This document shows positions 57,059 through 64,000 of a stretch of 64,000 nt of DNA, piece by piece. A program made the translations under genes and the position numbers. The stretch is from Paraburkholderia sp. BL23I1N1 (GTDB lineage Bacteria; Pseudomonadota; Gammaproteobacteria; Burkholderiales; Burkholderiaceae): the NCBI RefSeq assembly GCF_003610295.1, contig NZ_RAPV01000002.1, forward strand, positions 434,001-498,000, given 5' to 3'. Each line of letters opens with the position of its first letter. Position 1 is the stretch's first letter. A model generated the notes under the pieces. The model saw only the letters and a list, made by a program, of their open reading frames with translations. It did not search any database and had not been told where the DNA came from.

Positions 57059-57838
57059 ATGTTGCGTGTGATTACCGCCAACCTGAACGGCATCCGCTCA
57101 GCGGCGAAGAAGGGTTTTTTCGACTGGTTCGGCGAACAGAAAGCCGACGTGCTGTGCGTGCAGGAAATCAAATGCTCGCAAGACGATATGACGCCCGAAT
57201 TCATGGCGCCGCACGATTACACCGGCTATTTCCAGCATGCGGTGAAGAAGGGCTATAGCGGCGCGGGCGTGTACACGCGACATGAGCCGGATGAAGTGGT
57301 GATCGGATTCGGCAGCGAGGAATTCGACCCAGAAGGGCGCTATGTCGAATTGTGCTTCGGCAAACTCTCGGTGGTCTCGGTATACGTGCCGTCGGGATCG
57401 AGCGGTGACGAACGCCAGCAGGCCAAGTTCCGCTTCATGGACGAGTTCATGCCGCATCTCGCGGAACTGGCCAAGGAGCGGGAAGTGATCGTGTGCGGCG
57501 ACGTGAACATCGTCCACAAAGAGATCGACATCAAGAACTGGAAGAGCAACCAGAAGAATTCAGGCTGCCTGCCCGAAGAGCGCGAGTGGCTCACGAAGCT
57601 GTTTGACGAGGTCGGTTACGTCGACGTCTTCCGCACGCTCGATCAGCGGCCGGAACAGTACACGTGGTGGAGTAATCGCGGTCAGGCGTATGCGAAGAAC
57701 GTGGGGTGGCGGATCGATTATCAGATCGCGACGCAGGGCATCGCCGGCAAGGCGAAACGCACCGACGTGTTCCGCGATATCAAGTTCAGCGACCATGCGC
57801 CGTTGACGGTCGATTACGACCACAAGCTCAAGAAGTAA
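57059..57838 (+). CDS. xth: Exodeoxyribonuclease III
   Basis: A 259-residue Mg-dependent DNase/AP endonuclease for base excision repair. The EEP-family motifs are present: ITANLNGIRSA (Asn), LCVQEIKC (metal Glu), YVPSG, GDVNIVHKEIDIKNW (Asp/Asn), and the catalytic His in FSDHAPLTVDY. AAAGGAAACGAC precedes the ATG at 57059. Its stop is only 3 bp from that of the convergent M48 gene. Confidence 0.92.
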   Translation: MLRVITANLNGIRSAAKKGFFDWFGEQKADVLCVQEIKCSQDDMTPEFMAPHDYTGYFQHAVKKGYSGAGVYTRHEPDEVVIGFGSEEFDPEGRYVELCFGKLSVVSVYVPSGSSGDERQQAKFRFMDEFMPHLAELAKEREVIVCGDVNIVHKEIDIKNWKSNQKNSGCLPEEREWLTKLFDEVGYVDVFRTLDQRPEQYTWWSNRGQAYAKNVGWRIDYQIATQGIAGKAKRTDVFRDIKFSDHAPLTVDYDHKLKK

Positions 57839-57841
57839 GGA

Positions 57842-59098
57842 TCACTCGCTGATCGGTTTGCGGCGCGGGCGGCCGATGCCGGCATAGTCCGGCAACGCGT
57901 CGACGCTCTTGCCGATGGCTTTCGCATAGAGCGGCAGCATATCCGGCAAGCGCTTGATGATGTCCTGGCGCCGCGCCGGCGTGTACGGGTGCACGTAGAT
58001 GTAGCCCTGCTCGCGATTGCTGCGCGTTGCCGTGGCCAGCTTGTCCCATAGCGTGACTGCCGCGCGCGGATCGAACCCGGCGCGAGAGGCGATATCGCTG
58101 CCGATCACGTCGGCCTCGGTTTCGTCGGTGCTCTCGTACTTCATCTCCAGCAACCGCGAACCGATGCCGAGCGGTGCCACGCCCAGATCGGCGAGCCCGA
58201 ATAGCTGCGGGATCGTGCCGGAGGAGTCGAGCTGGCTCGCCTGCAGTTCGCCGAGCCGCTCGCGCGCATGCTCGCGCAACGCGTGTGCGATCTCGTGACC
58301 GATCAGCATGCCGAGTTCGTTGTCGTTCAAACGCGCGCGATCGAGCAGGCCGCTATACACGACGATCTTGCCGCCCGGCAGGCAGTACATGCGGATATCG
58401 GGCGAGCGCACCACTGCCACATCCCACTTCCAGTTTTTGGCCCGCTCGTTCCACTTCAGCGAGTAGGGAATCAGTTTGTCGACGATCGAGCGCACCCGCG
58501 TGACGTGGGCGTCGGTGTCGCCATAAAGACGGTTCGCGTGATCTGCGCCATACACGATCTGGTTGAACTCTTCGGCGGCTTGCGCCTCGAGCATGGGCGA
58601 GGGGATCAGGTTGCGAAACACGAGGTAGCCGCCGTAGTGCAACTGTGTGTTTGGCGCACTGTAAGTCGGCGGCGCGGGGATGTTGGTGGTTGCGGCGGGC
58701 GTTGAGGTTGCGGCCGGCGCTTTGGCCGTTACCGGCACCGGTGGCGGCTGCGTCGAAGCGGGCGGCGTGGCGGCGGCCGGTGCGCTGCCGGCGTTCGTGG
58801 CGCTGGCAGCGCCAGCCACCGCCGATGTCGCGTTTTCAGCACTCGCCGTGTTCGGCGCCGATTTTGCCGCTGCCGCCGCTGGTGCCGTTGGCGCCGGCGT
58901 GGCAGCGACCGGGGCTGCCGCACCGGTGCTGACCGCGGGCGCCGCGGCCGCGTAGTTGCTCAACGGCGCCGCCGACGCCAGGCTCGCGCAACCGAGCGCC
59001 AATGCCGTACGCAGCATCGCGCGACCCGCCTTGGGCGAAGGCATCCCAGGCGCATCCGCTTCGGAGCGCGCGAGGCGCTTTGACTGACGCACCGTCAC
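57842..59098 (-). CDS. Exported M48-family metallopeptidase
   Basis: A 418-residue secreted protease. An N-terminal hydrophobic segment (~28-46, ATALALGCASLASA-like) is followed by ~100 residues of Ala/Pro/Thr-rich low complexity. The catalytic domain has the zinc site HEIAHALREH and a downstream ligand Glu in YESTDETEADVIGSDIA. It resembles LoiP/BepA-type peptidases that check outer-membrane proteins. The chosen GTG at 59098 overlaps the stop of the upstream transporter gene (GTGA); the start is therefore uncertain, and ATG codons further in are possible. Confidence 0.8.
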   Translation of the reverse strand: MTVRQSKRLARSEADAPGMPSPKAGRAMLRTALALGCASLASAAPLSNYAAAAPAVSTGAAAPVAATPAPTAPAAAAAKSAPNTASAENATSAVAGAASATNAGSAPAAATPPASTQPPPVPVTAKAPAATSTPAATTNIPAPPTYSAPNTQLHYGGYLVFRNLIPSPMLEAQAAEEFNQIVYGADHANRLYGDTDAHVTRVRSIVDKLIPYSLKWNERAKNWKWDVAVVRSPDIRMYCLPGGKIVVYSGLLDRARLNDNELGMLIGHEIAHALREHARERLGELQASQLDSSGTIPQLFGLADLGVAPLGIGSRLLEMKYESTDETEADVIGSDIASRAGFDPRAAVTLWDKLATATRSNREQGYIYVHPYTPARRQDIIKRLPDMLPLYAKAIGKSVDALPDYAGIGRPRRKPISE

Positions 59099-60489
59099 GG
59101 CCGGGTTCTCCAGGGCGCGATGCGCAGCAGAAGCAGCATGCCGGGCAGTCCCAGCGCGGTACACACGATGAAGTAGTCGAACCAGCCGATCTTCGCGACG
59201 ACATAGCCGCTTGCCGCCGATGCCAACGTGCGCGGCACCGAAGCCAAGCTCGTAAAGAGTGCGAACTGCGTCGCGGTATAGCGCGGATCGGTGGTGCTGG
59301 CGATATAAGCGGTGAAGGCCGCCATCGTCAGACCGGTCGCGAAGGTTTCGAGGCCGTAGACCAGCGCCAGCGCGACTGAGCGCGGATCGAGCTGCACGGT
59401 CCAGTCGATGCCGACCAGCGCGAGCAGTTTTGATGTGCCCTGGCTCAACCCGACGGCGATGTCATAAATTGCGGTGAGACCAGGCGACGCCGGGCCAAGA
59501 TGTGCAAGCCAGGCGAAGCCGAGCGTCGACACCATCTGCAGGACGCCGAAGATCCACAGCCCGCGGCCGATGCCGATCTTCATTAGCCAGATCCCACCGA
59601 CGATCCCGCCCGCCAGACTCGCGCCGAACGCGGTGGTCTTGGCGATCACGCCGATTTGCGTGCGCGAAAAGCCGATGTCGAGAAAGAACGAGGTGGACAG
59701 CGTGGTCGCCATCGTGTCGCCGAGCTTGTAAAGGAAGATGAAGCCGAGCACGAACAGCGCGCCGCGCCAGCCGTCGCGTTGAATGAATTCCCTGAACGGC
59801 TGCACGATCGCTTCGCGCAGATTCTTCGGCGGCGTGCCGTGCACTTCAGGCTCGCGCACCACCAGCGTCATGATCATGCCGGGCACCATGAACGCGGCGG
59901 TGACGATGAAAACGGTGGTCCACGGCAAATGGTCTGACAGAATCAGCGCCAGCGAACCCGGCACCAGCGCGGCGATCTTGTACGCATTCACGTGCACCGC
60001 ATTGCCGAGACCCTGCTGCGTGTCGCTTAGAAGTTCGCGCCGGTACGCATCGATCGAGATGTCCTGGCTCGCGCCGAAGAAGGCGACTAGCGCTGTCAAA
60101 GCCGCCACCGTCCAGATCGAATCGCGTGGAGACACGAAACCGAGCGTGGCAATCGCCCCGGCGACCAGAATCTGCGTGACGAGCATCCAGCCGCGCCGTC
60201 TGCCCGGCCGCCAGCCCGGAAAGCGCGGCACGTAGCGGTCCATCAACGGCGCCCAGACGAATTTCCAGGTGTACGGGAACTGGATCAGCGCAAAAAGGCC
60301 GATTTCCTTCAGATTGACGCCTTCGGAGCGTAGCCACGCCTGCACCAGATAGACGAGCGTGAACAGCGGCAGTCCCGACGTAAAACCGAGAAAGACGCAA
60401 ATCAGCATGCGCGTATTCAGGAACGCGCGCCAGCCGGGATGTTCTTCGTGAGCGGTAAGTGCAGGCGCCTCGTGCGGCGGGTTCGACAT
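59095..60489 (-). CDS. ampG: AmpG-type MFS permease
   Basis: A 464-residue 12- to 14-helix transporter of the AmpG group, which imports anhydromuropeptides released from the wall for recycling and AmpC induction. Landmarks: FTSGLPLFTLVYLVQAWLRSEGV near the start and the WAPLMDRYVPRFPGWRPGRRRGWMLVTQI loop. A functional AmpG identity is likely but not proven. It starts with ATG 60489. Confidence 0.82.
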   Translation of the reverse strand: MSNPPHEAPALTAHEEHPGWRAFLNTRMLICVFLGFTSGLPLFTLVYLVQAWLRSEGVNLKEIGLFALIQFPYTWKFVWAPLMDRYVPRFPGWRPGRRRGWMLVTQILVAGAIATLGFVSPRDSIWTVAALTALVAFFGASQDISIDAYRRELLSDTQQGLGNAVHVNAYKIAALVPGSLALILSDHLPWTTVFIVTAAFMVPGMIMTLVVREPEVHGTPPKNLREAIVQPFREFIQRDGWRGALFVLGFIFLYKLGDTMATTLSTSFFLDIGFSRTQIGVIAKTTAFGASLAGGIVGGIWLMKIGIGRGLWIFGVLQMVSTLGFAWLAHLGPASPGLTAIYDIAVGLSQGTSKLLALVGIDWTVQLDPRSVALALVYGLETFATGLTMAAFTAYIASTTDPRYTATQFALFTSLASVPRTLASAASGYVVAKIGWFDYFIVCTALGLPGMLLLLRIAPWRTRP

Positions 60490-60503
60490 GTGGATAAGTG
60501 GCG

Positions 60504-61112
60504 TTAGCTTTTCTTGACGCGATAGACCGCAAGACTACCACGCCAGTTCACCCCCCAACGCACCACCTGGCCATCGTGAAGCACCACGCGGTCGAGAATC
60601 TCGATGCCGACTTCCGGCGCCAGCGCCTCGAAATCCTTGATCGTCAGCACCCGCACGTTCGGCGTGTTGTGCCACTGATAAGGCAGCGACTTCGACACCG
60701 GCATGCGGCCTTGCAGCACCGAAAGCCGGTGTGCCCAGTAGCCGAAATTCGGGAACGAGACGATGCATTCCTTGCCCACCCGCACCGTCTCGCGCAAGAT
60801 CGCGGCCGTTTGATGGATGGTTTGCAGCGTCTGCGACAAAACCGCGAAATCGAAGCTGCTGTCTTCGAACAGACGCAGGCCGTCTTCCAGATTCTGCTGG
60901 ATCACGTTGACGCCGTTCTGCGTCGACGCCAATACCCCGGCGTCGTTGATTTCGATGCCGTAGCCCTGCACGTCCAGTTCTTCGGTCAAAAGCGACAGCA
61001 ACGAGCCGTCGCCGCAACCCAGATCGAGTACGGTGGCGCGCGGTTCGACCCAGCGGGCGATCGCGCGGAAGTCCGGGCGCAGCGCCAGATAATCGAGTGC
61101 TCGCTGGTTCAT
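60504..61112 (-). CDS. metW: MetW, methionine biosynthesis protein
   Basis: A 202-residue SAM-dependent methyltransferase-fold protein ([19 protein letters not shown]) usually encoded with metX. MetW works with MetX in homoserine acetylation in related bacteria. It starts with ATG 61112, overlapping the metX stop by 4 bp (ATGA), so the two are translationally coupled. Confidence 0.9.
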   Translation of the reverse strand: MNQRALDYLALRPDFRAIARWVEPRATVLDLGCGDGSLLSLLTEELDVQGYGIEINDAGVLASTQNGVNVIQQNLEDGLRLFEDSSFDFAVLSQTLQTIHQTAAILRETVRVGKECIVSFPNFGYWAHRLSVLQGRMPVSKSLPYQWHNTPNVRVLTIKDFEALAPEVGIEILDRVVLHDGQVVRWGVNWRGSLAVYRVKKS

Positions 61113-62254
61113 GCGGTCACCTCGTTCGCAATACGTTCGTAATAGGCGCGCATCAGGTTGTGATAGCGCGCGTCGTCGAGCAGGAAGGCGTCGTGGCCGT
61201 GCGGCGCGTCGATTTCCGCGTAGGTTACCGTGCGCTTGTGATCGAGCAGCGCCTTCACCAGTTCGCGTGAGCGGGCCGGCGCGAAGCGCCAGTCGGTCGA
61301 GAAGCTGGCGATCAGGTACTTCGCGGTGGTGTGCGCGACGGCGGCGGTCAGATCGCCGTCGAAGGCCTTGGCCGGATCGAAATAGTCGAGCGCGCGGGTG
61401 ATCAGCAGGTACGTGTTCGCGTCGAAGTAGTCGGCGAATTTGTCGCCCTGGTAGCGCAGATACGACTCCACTTCGAATTCCACGTCGAAGTTGAAGTTGT
61501 ACGCGTCCACCGCGCCTTCCGCGCGGCGCAACGAACGACCGAATTTCTCGGCCATGTCGTCATCCGATAGGTACGTGATGTGGCCGATCATGCGCGCGAC
61601 GCGCAAGCCGCGCTTCGGCTTCACGTTGTGCGCGTAGAAGTTGCCGCCGTGGAAGTCGGGGTCCGACAGGATCGCCGAGCGTGCTACTTCGTTGAACGCG
61701 ATGTTCTGCGCGGAGAGTTTCGGTGTGGACGCCACAACAATGCAATGGCCCACGCGCTCCGGATACATCATGCTCCACGCGAGCGCCTGCATGCCGCCGA
61801 GGCTGCCGCCCATCACTGCCGCGAAGCGCGCGATGCCGAACGCGTCGGCGACGCGCACTTGGGCGTTCACCCAGTCTTCAACCGTCACGACAGGAAAGGT
61901 TGCGCCGTATGGATTGCCCGTCGCCGGATCGATGCTCATCGGCCCGGTCGAGCCGAAGCACGAGCCCAGGTTGTTCACGCCGATCACGAAGAACTTGTTG
62001 GTGTCGAGCGGCTTGCCCGGGCCGACCATGTTGTCCCACCAGCCGACGTCTTTCGGATTGTCCGCGTACACGCCCGCCACGTGGTGCGAGGCGTTGAGCG
62101 CGTGGCACACCAGCACGGCATTGCTGCGCGCGGCGTTGAGCGTGCCGTAGGTCTCGACCATCAGGTCGTAACCGGCCAGCGAGCTGCCGTTCTGCATGAG
62201 CAGCGGCTCGGTGAAATGCATCTTTTGGGGAGCGACGATACCGATCGATTCCAT
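61109..62254 (-). CDS. metX: Homoserine O-acetyltransferase MetX
   Basis: A 381-residue alpha/beta-hydrolase that activates homoserine with acyl-CoA, the first step of methionine synthesis. The nucleophile Ser is in [13 protein letters not shown]; the Asp and His follow ([30 protein letters not shown]). The conserved GRADSLG-type oxyanion regions ([29 protein letters not shown]) are intact. It may act with succinyl-CoA instead; sequence alone cannot tell. The ATG is at 62254. Confidence 0.92.
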   Translation of the reverse strand: MESIGIVAPQKMHFTEPLLMQNGSSLAGYDLMVETYGTLNAARSNAVLVCHALNASHHVAGVYADNPKDVGWWDNMVGPGKPLDTNKFFVIGVNNLGSCFGSTGPMSIDPATGNPYGATFPVVTVEDWVNAQVRVADAFGIARFAAVMGGSLGGMQALAWSMMYPERVGHCIVVASTPKLSAQNIAFNEVARSAILSDPDFHGGNFYAHNVKPKRGLRVARMIGHITYLSDDDMAEKFGRSLRRAEGAVDAYNFNFDVEFEVESYLRYQGDKFADYFDANTYLLITRALDYFDPAKAFDGDLTAAVAHTTAKYLIASFSTDWRFAPARSRELVKALLDHKRTVTYAEIDAPHGHDAFLLDDARYHNLMRAYYERIANEVTA

Positions 62255-62561
62255 TCATTCCGCCATTTAACAAATACAGGGCGGCTAGATTGGCGTCGGC
62301 GAGGCACGGAGGAGAAACGGTGTGCGCGGCTGACGACCTCTTTAGCCGCATTTATAGTGAACCGCGGGAAACGTTCCCGGCAGTTCGCGCGCCCGCAATC
62401 GAGTCAGCAAATCGGCGCGTGGTAGTACGTGTCAAGGTGTTCAGGGTGCTCACGACGGCGGTCTCAGATGATTCGGCGAGCCGCAGTCAGGCGCAAAGTA
62501 TAGCGGAAAATTTCATGCGGCAGCGTCGTGGGCGCCGCTGCCAGCTCGCGTGCCGCGCGGA
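62255..62561 (-). promoter_or_regulatory. metX promoter region with a dyad
   Basis: This 307-bp gap between slmA and metX holds no gene. On the minus strand, TATAAA (62351-62356) could be a -10 box about 97 bp before metX. The dyad CGGGAA-ACG-TTCCCG (62365-62379) covers the spacer and -35 position, which would suit a repressor site. TTGACA also occurs further upstream, without a good -10 box. I see no known SAM riboswitch. Confidence 0.4.
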
Positions 62562-63266
62562 CTACTGAAGAATCAGGAGCAGTTGTGCATCGGCGTGTTC
62601 GGCGGGCGGCCGCGCAAAGCCACTGCGCACATATCGATGCCAGCGCCCGATGATGTAGCTCAGCAGCAAGCTCGCGCGGATCGCGGGATCGTAGCCGGCG
62701 GGCAGCGGGACAGCCTGTGTATTGGCGCTCGGGCTTGCGTTTTCACCTGCGTTCGCGCTTGCATTTGCCTCCATCTGAGCCACGCGCAAACATTGCTTCA
62801 ACGACGCCTCGATCCGTTCCAGCATCTGATTGACGCGCTCGGTCAGCCGCTCATGCTCGCCGACCAGCGCCTCGCAGGTCAGCACGCGCGTCATGCCGGG
62901 ATTCTTCGCGGGGAAGTTGAGCAGCATCAGCGCGATCGCACGGGCTTGCAGCACGCCGTTGCTTTCCTTGTCGGCGATCTGGTTGATCAGGCCGAAGATG
63001 GTCTGCTCGATGAACTCGATGAGCCCTTCGAACATTTGCGCCTTGCTGGCGAAATGGCGGTACAACGCGGCTTCCGAGACGCCGAGCCGGGCGGCGAGTG
63101 CCGCCGTGGTGATTTTTTCGCTCTTCGGCGCCTCCAGCATCGCGGCAAGCGTCTGCAGGATATGCACGCGGCGCTCGCCCGGCTTCAGGCGCGCTGCGCG
63201 CGGGGTGGCCGGTGAGGTGGGTTCGTCTTCGGTTACGGCTTCGTCAGGCTTGTCGATCGGCTGCAT
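62562..63266 (-). CDS. slmA: Nucleoid occlusion factor SlmA
   Basis: A 234-residue TetR-family protein that binds DNA and blocks FtsZ rings over the nucleoid. The helix-turn-helix ITTAALAARLGVSEAALYRHFASKAQMFEGLIEF is the SlmA signature. The acidic/Pro N-terminal ~30 residues and an Ala/Asn-rich insert near residue 170 are extra. It starts with ATG 63266, which overlaps the end of the upstream nucleotidase gene by 23 bp. Confidence 0.88.
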   Translation of the reverse strand: MQPIDKPDEAVTEDEPTSPATPRAARLKPGERRVHILQTLAAMLEAPKSEKITTAALAARLGVSEAALYRHFASKAQMFEGLIEFIEQTIFGLINQIADKESNGVLQARAIALMLLNFPAKNPGMTRVLTCEALVGEHERLTERVNQMLERIEASLKQCLRVAQMEANASANAGENASPSANTQAVPLPAGYDPAIRASLLLSYIIGRWHRYVRSGFARPPAEHADAQLLLILQ

Positions 63267-64000
63267 GGCTGCGTCCCGTCTGCTGTCCCTTCAATCGAAC
63301 CGAGCGGGTGCCCAGTCGTAGCGATTTTAACGAACGAATGCATCGATCGACATAGTGCGGCCTGCCGGTGCCGGGCAAACGCGTGGGCACGCCGTCCGCG
63401 TGCGGTTTGCGCGGCAGATGGCCGGTGATCCACACGGTGCGGATGCCGAGACGCCGGTAGTTCTTGAGATGCGAGCGCGTGTCTTCCACGAGGATCACGT
63501 CTTTGAGCGAGACGTGCGCGTCGCGCATCGTCTTGCGCAGCATCGAATGGTCGGGTTTGGCGCGCCAGTGGCGGCGATCGCGCATATGTTCGATCGCAAT
63601 CACCTGTTCGAACAGACGCTCGATACGCAGCTCTCCGAGCACCGCGCGCGCATAGGTCTCGGGCGCATTGGTCAGCACGATCTTGCGGCCGGGCAGCGAC
63701 GCGACGAGCCGCGCGACGCCGCGTTCGTGACGGATCATCGAACCGAGATCGGGGAACGTGTGGACGACTTTCAGAAAATCGTTCGGGTCGAGCGGATGAT
63801 GCCGCGCCAGACCAAGCAGCGCCGCGCCGTAGCGTTGCGTGTAGCCGGCGCGCAGCCGGTTGGCTTCGTCGATATCGACTTGCAACGTGTCGATGATGTA
63901 CTGCGTCATGCCCTGATTGATCGCCGGAAAAATCGCGTGCGAGGCGTGATGCAGCGTGTTGTCGAGATCGAACAGCCAGACCGGACTGCCGCCTGCGATG
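63244..64000 (-). CDS. HAD-family pyrimidine 5'-nucleotidase (5' end outside the window)
   Basis: At least 251 residues; the gene enters from beyond position 64000, so its start is not seen. The HAD motif I DLDNTLHH is encoded near 63950, motif II is LTNAPETYA, the lysine is in KPDHSML, and motif III is VEDTRSHLKNYRRLGI. These fit the Sdt1-like pyrimidine nucleotidases that dephosphorylate UMP/CMP. It ends at 63244, inside the slmA coding region, with which it is probably cotranscribed. Confidence 0.82.
   Translation of the reverse strand, partial: IAGGSPVWLFDLDNTLHHASHAIFPAINQGMTQYIIDTLQVDIDEANRLRAGYTQRYGAALLGLARHHPLDPNDFLKVVHTFPDLGSMIRHERGVARLVASLPGRKIVLTNAPETYARAVLGELRIERLFEQVIAIEHMRDRRHWRAKPDHSMLRKTMRDAHVSLKDVILVEDTRSHLKNYRRLGIRTVWITGHLPRKPHADGVPTRLPGTGRPHYVDRCIRSLKSLRLGTRSVRLKGQQTGRSHAADRQA

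Noticed and set aside
62255..62561. A SAM riboswitch upstream of metX
   Set aside because: I find none of the conserved SAM-I, SAM-II or SAM/SAH core sequences in the leader.

Overview
The window is a GC-rich stretch of a Burkholderiaceae chromosome, most likely Paraburkholderia. The genus is inferred from gene order and protein character: gatCAB / mreBCD-mrdA-rodA / queCDE / ntrYX-rsmB-htpX-fmt-def in this arrangement, metXW next to ampG, and a short ntrX. No database was searched. Most of the window is housekeeping DNA. There is no prophage, insertion sequence, integron or CRISPR array that I can see.

Layout. 0.2-7.2 kb is an ethanolamine catabolism locus: permease eat, ammonia-lyase genes eutB and eutC, a DUF779 gene, aldehyde dehydrogenase exaC and the AraC-type activator eutR. 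eutB, eutC and eutR each carry a one-base frameshift, and so does the csgG-like gene that follows. 7.5-9.9 kb is a cassette of four lipoprotein genes (CsgG-like, PEGA-like, DUF4810, DUF799/GNA1162). 9.9-12.9 kb is a divergent cadA/cadR metal-resistance pair with a clear operator. 13-24 kb holds dbpA, a methionine-type aminotransferase with an orphan periplasmic binding protein, a PadR/flavin-monooxygenase pair, an AraC regulator, a LysE exporter, a SEC-C protein, tRNA-Lys(CTT), a thioesterase, a patatin and a D-2-hydroxyacid dehydrogenase. 24.6-31.4 kb holds pckG, a LysR gene, topB and a thioredoxin-like gene.

31.5-41.5 kb runs dprA (frameshifted), def, fmt, a LysE exporter, htpX, rsmB, a DUF4390 gene, ntrY and ntrX, followed by tRNA-Phe. 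42-45.8 kb has the 7-deazaguanine genes queC, queE and queD, then an HpcH/HpaI aldolase and a Sel1-repeat protein. 45.9-52.4 kb is the rod-shape operon mreB-mreC-mreD-mrdA-rodA on the minus strand. 52.7-57.8 kb is gatC-gatA-gatB, a PPK2 kinase and exonuclease III. 57.8-64 kb, all minus strand, has an M48 peptidase, an AmpG-type transporter, metW, metX, slmA and a HAD pyrimidine nucleotidase cut off by the window end.

Most notable: five genes each need exactly one inserted or deleted base to restore a full-length protein. Four of these lesions lie within 5.5 kb, all at 4-5 base homopolymers, which fits either local assembly error or real decay of ethanolamine use. Other points worth checking are the lipoprotein quartet with its PEGA-like member, an excellent sigma-54 promoter on exaC, a perfect Crp/Fnr-type dyad near pckG, an NtrX without its AAA+ domain, and a 9-nt periodic repeat in the dbpA leader.
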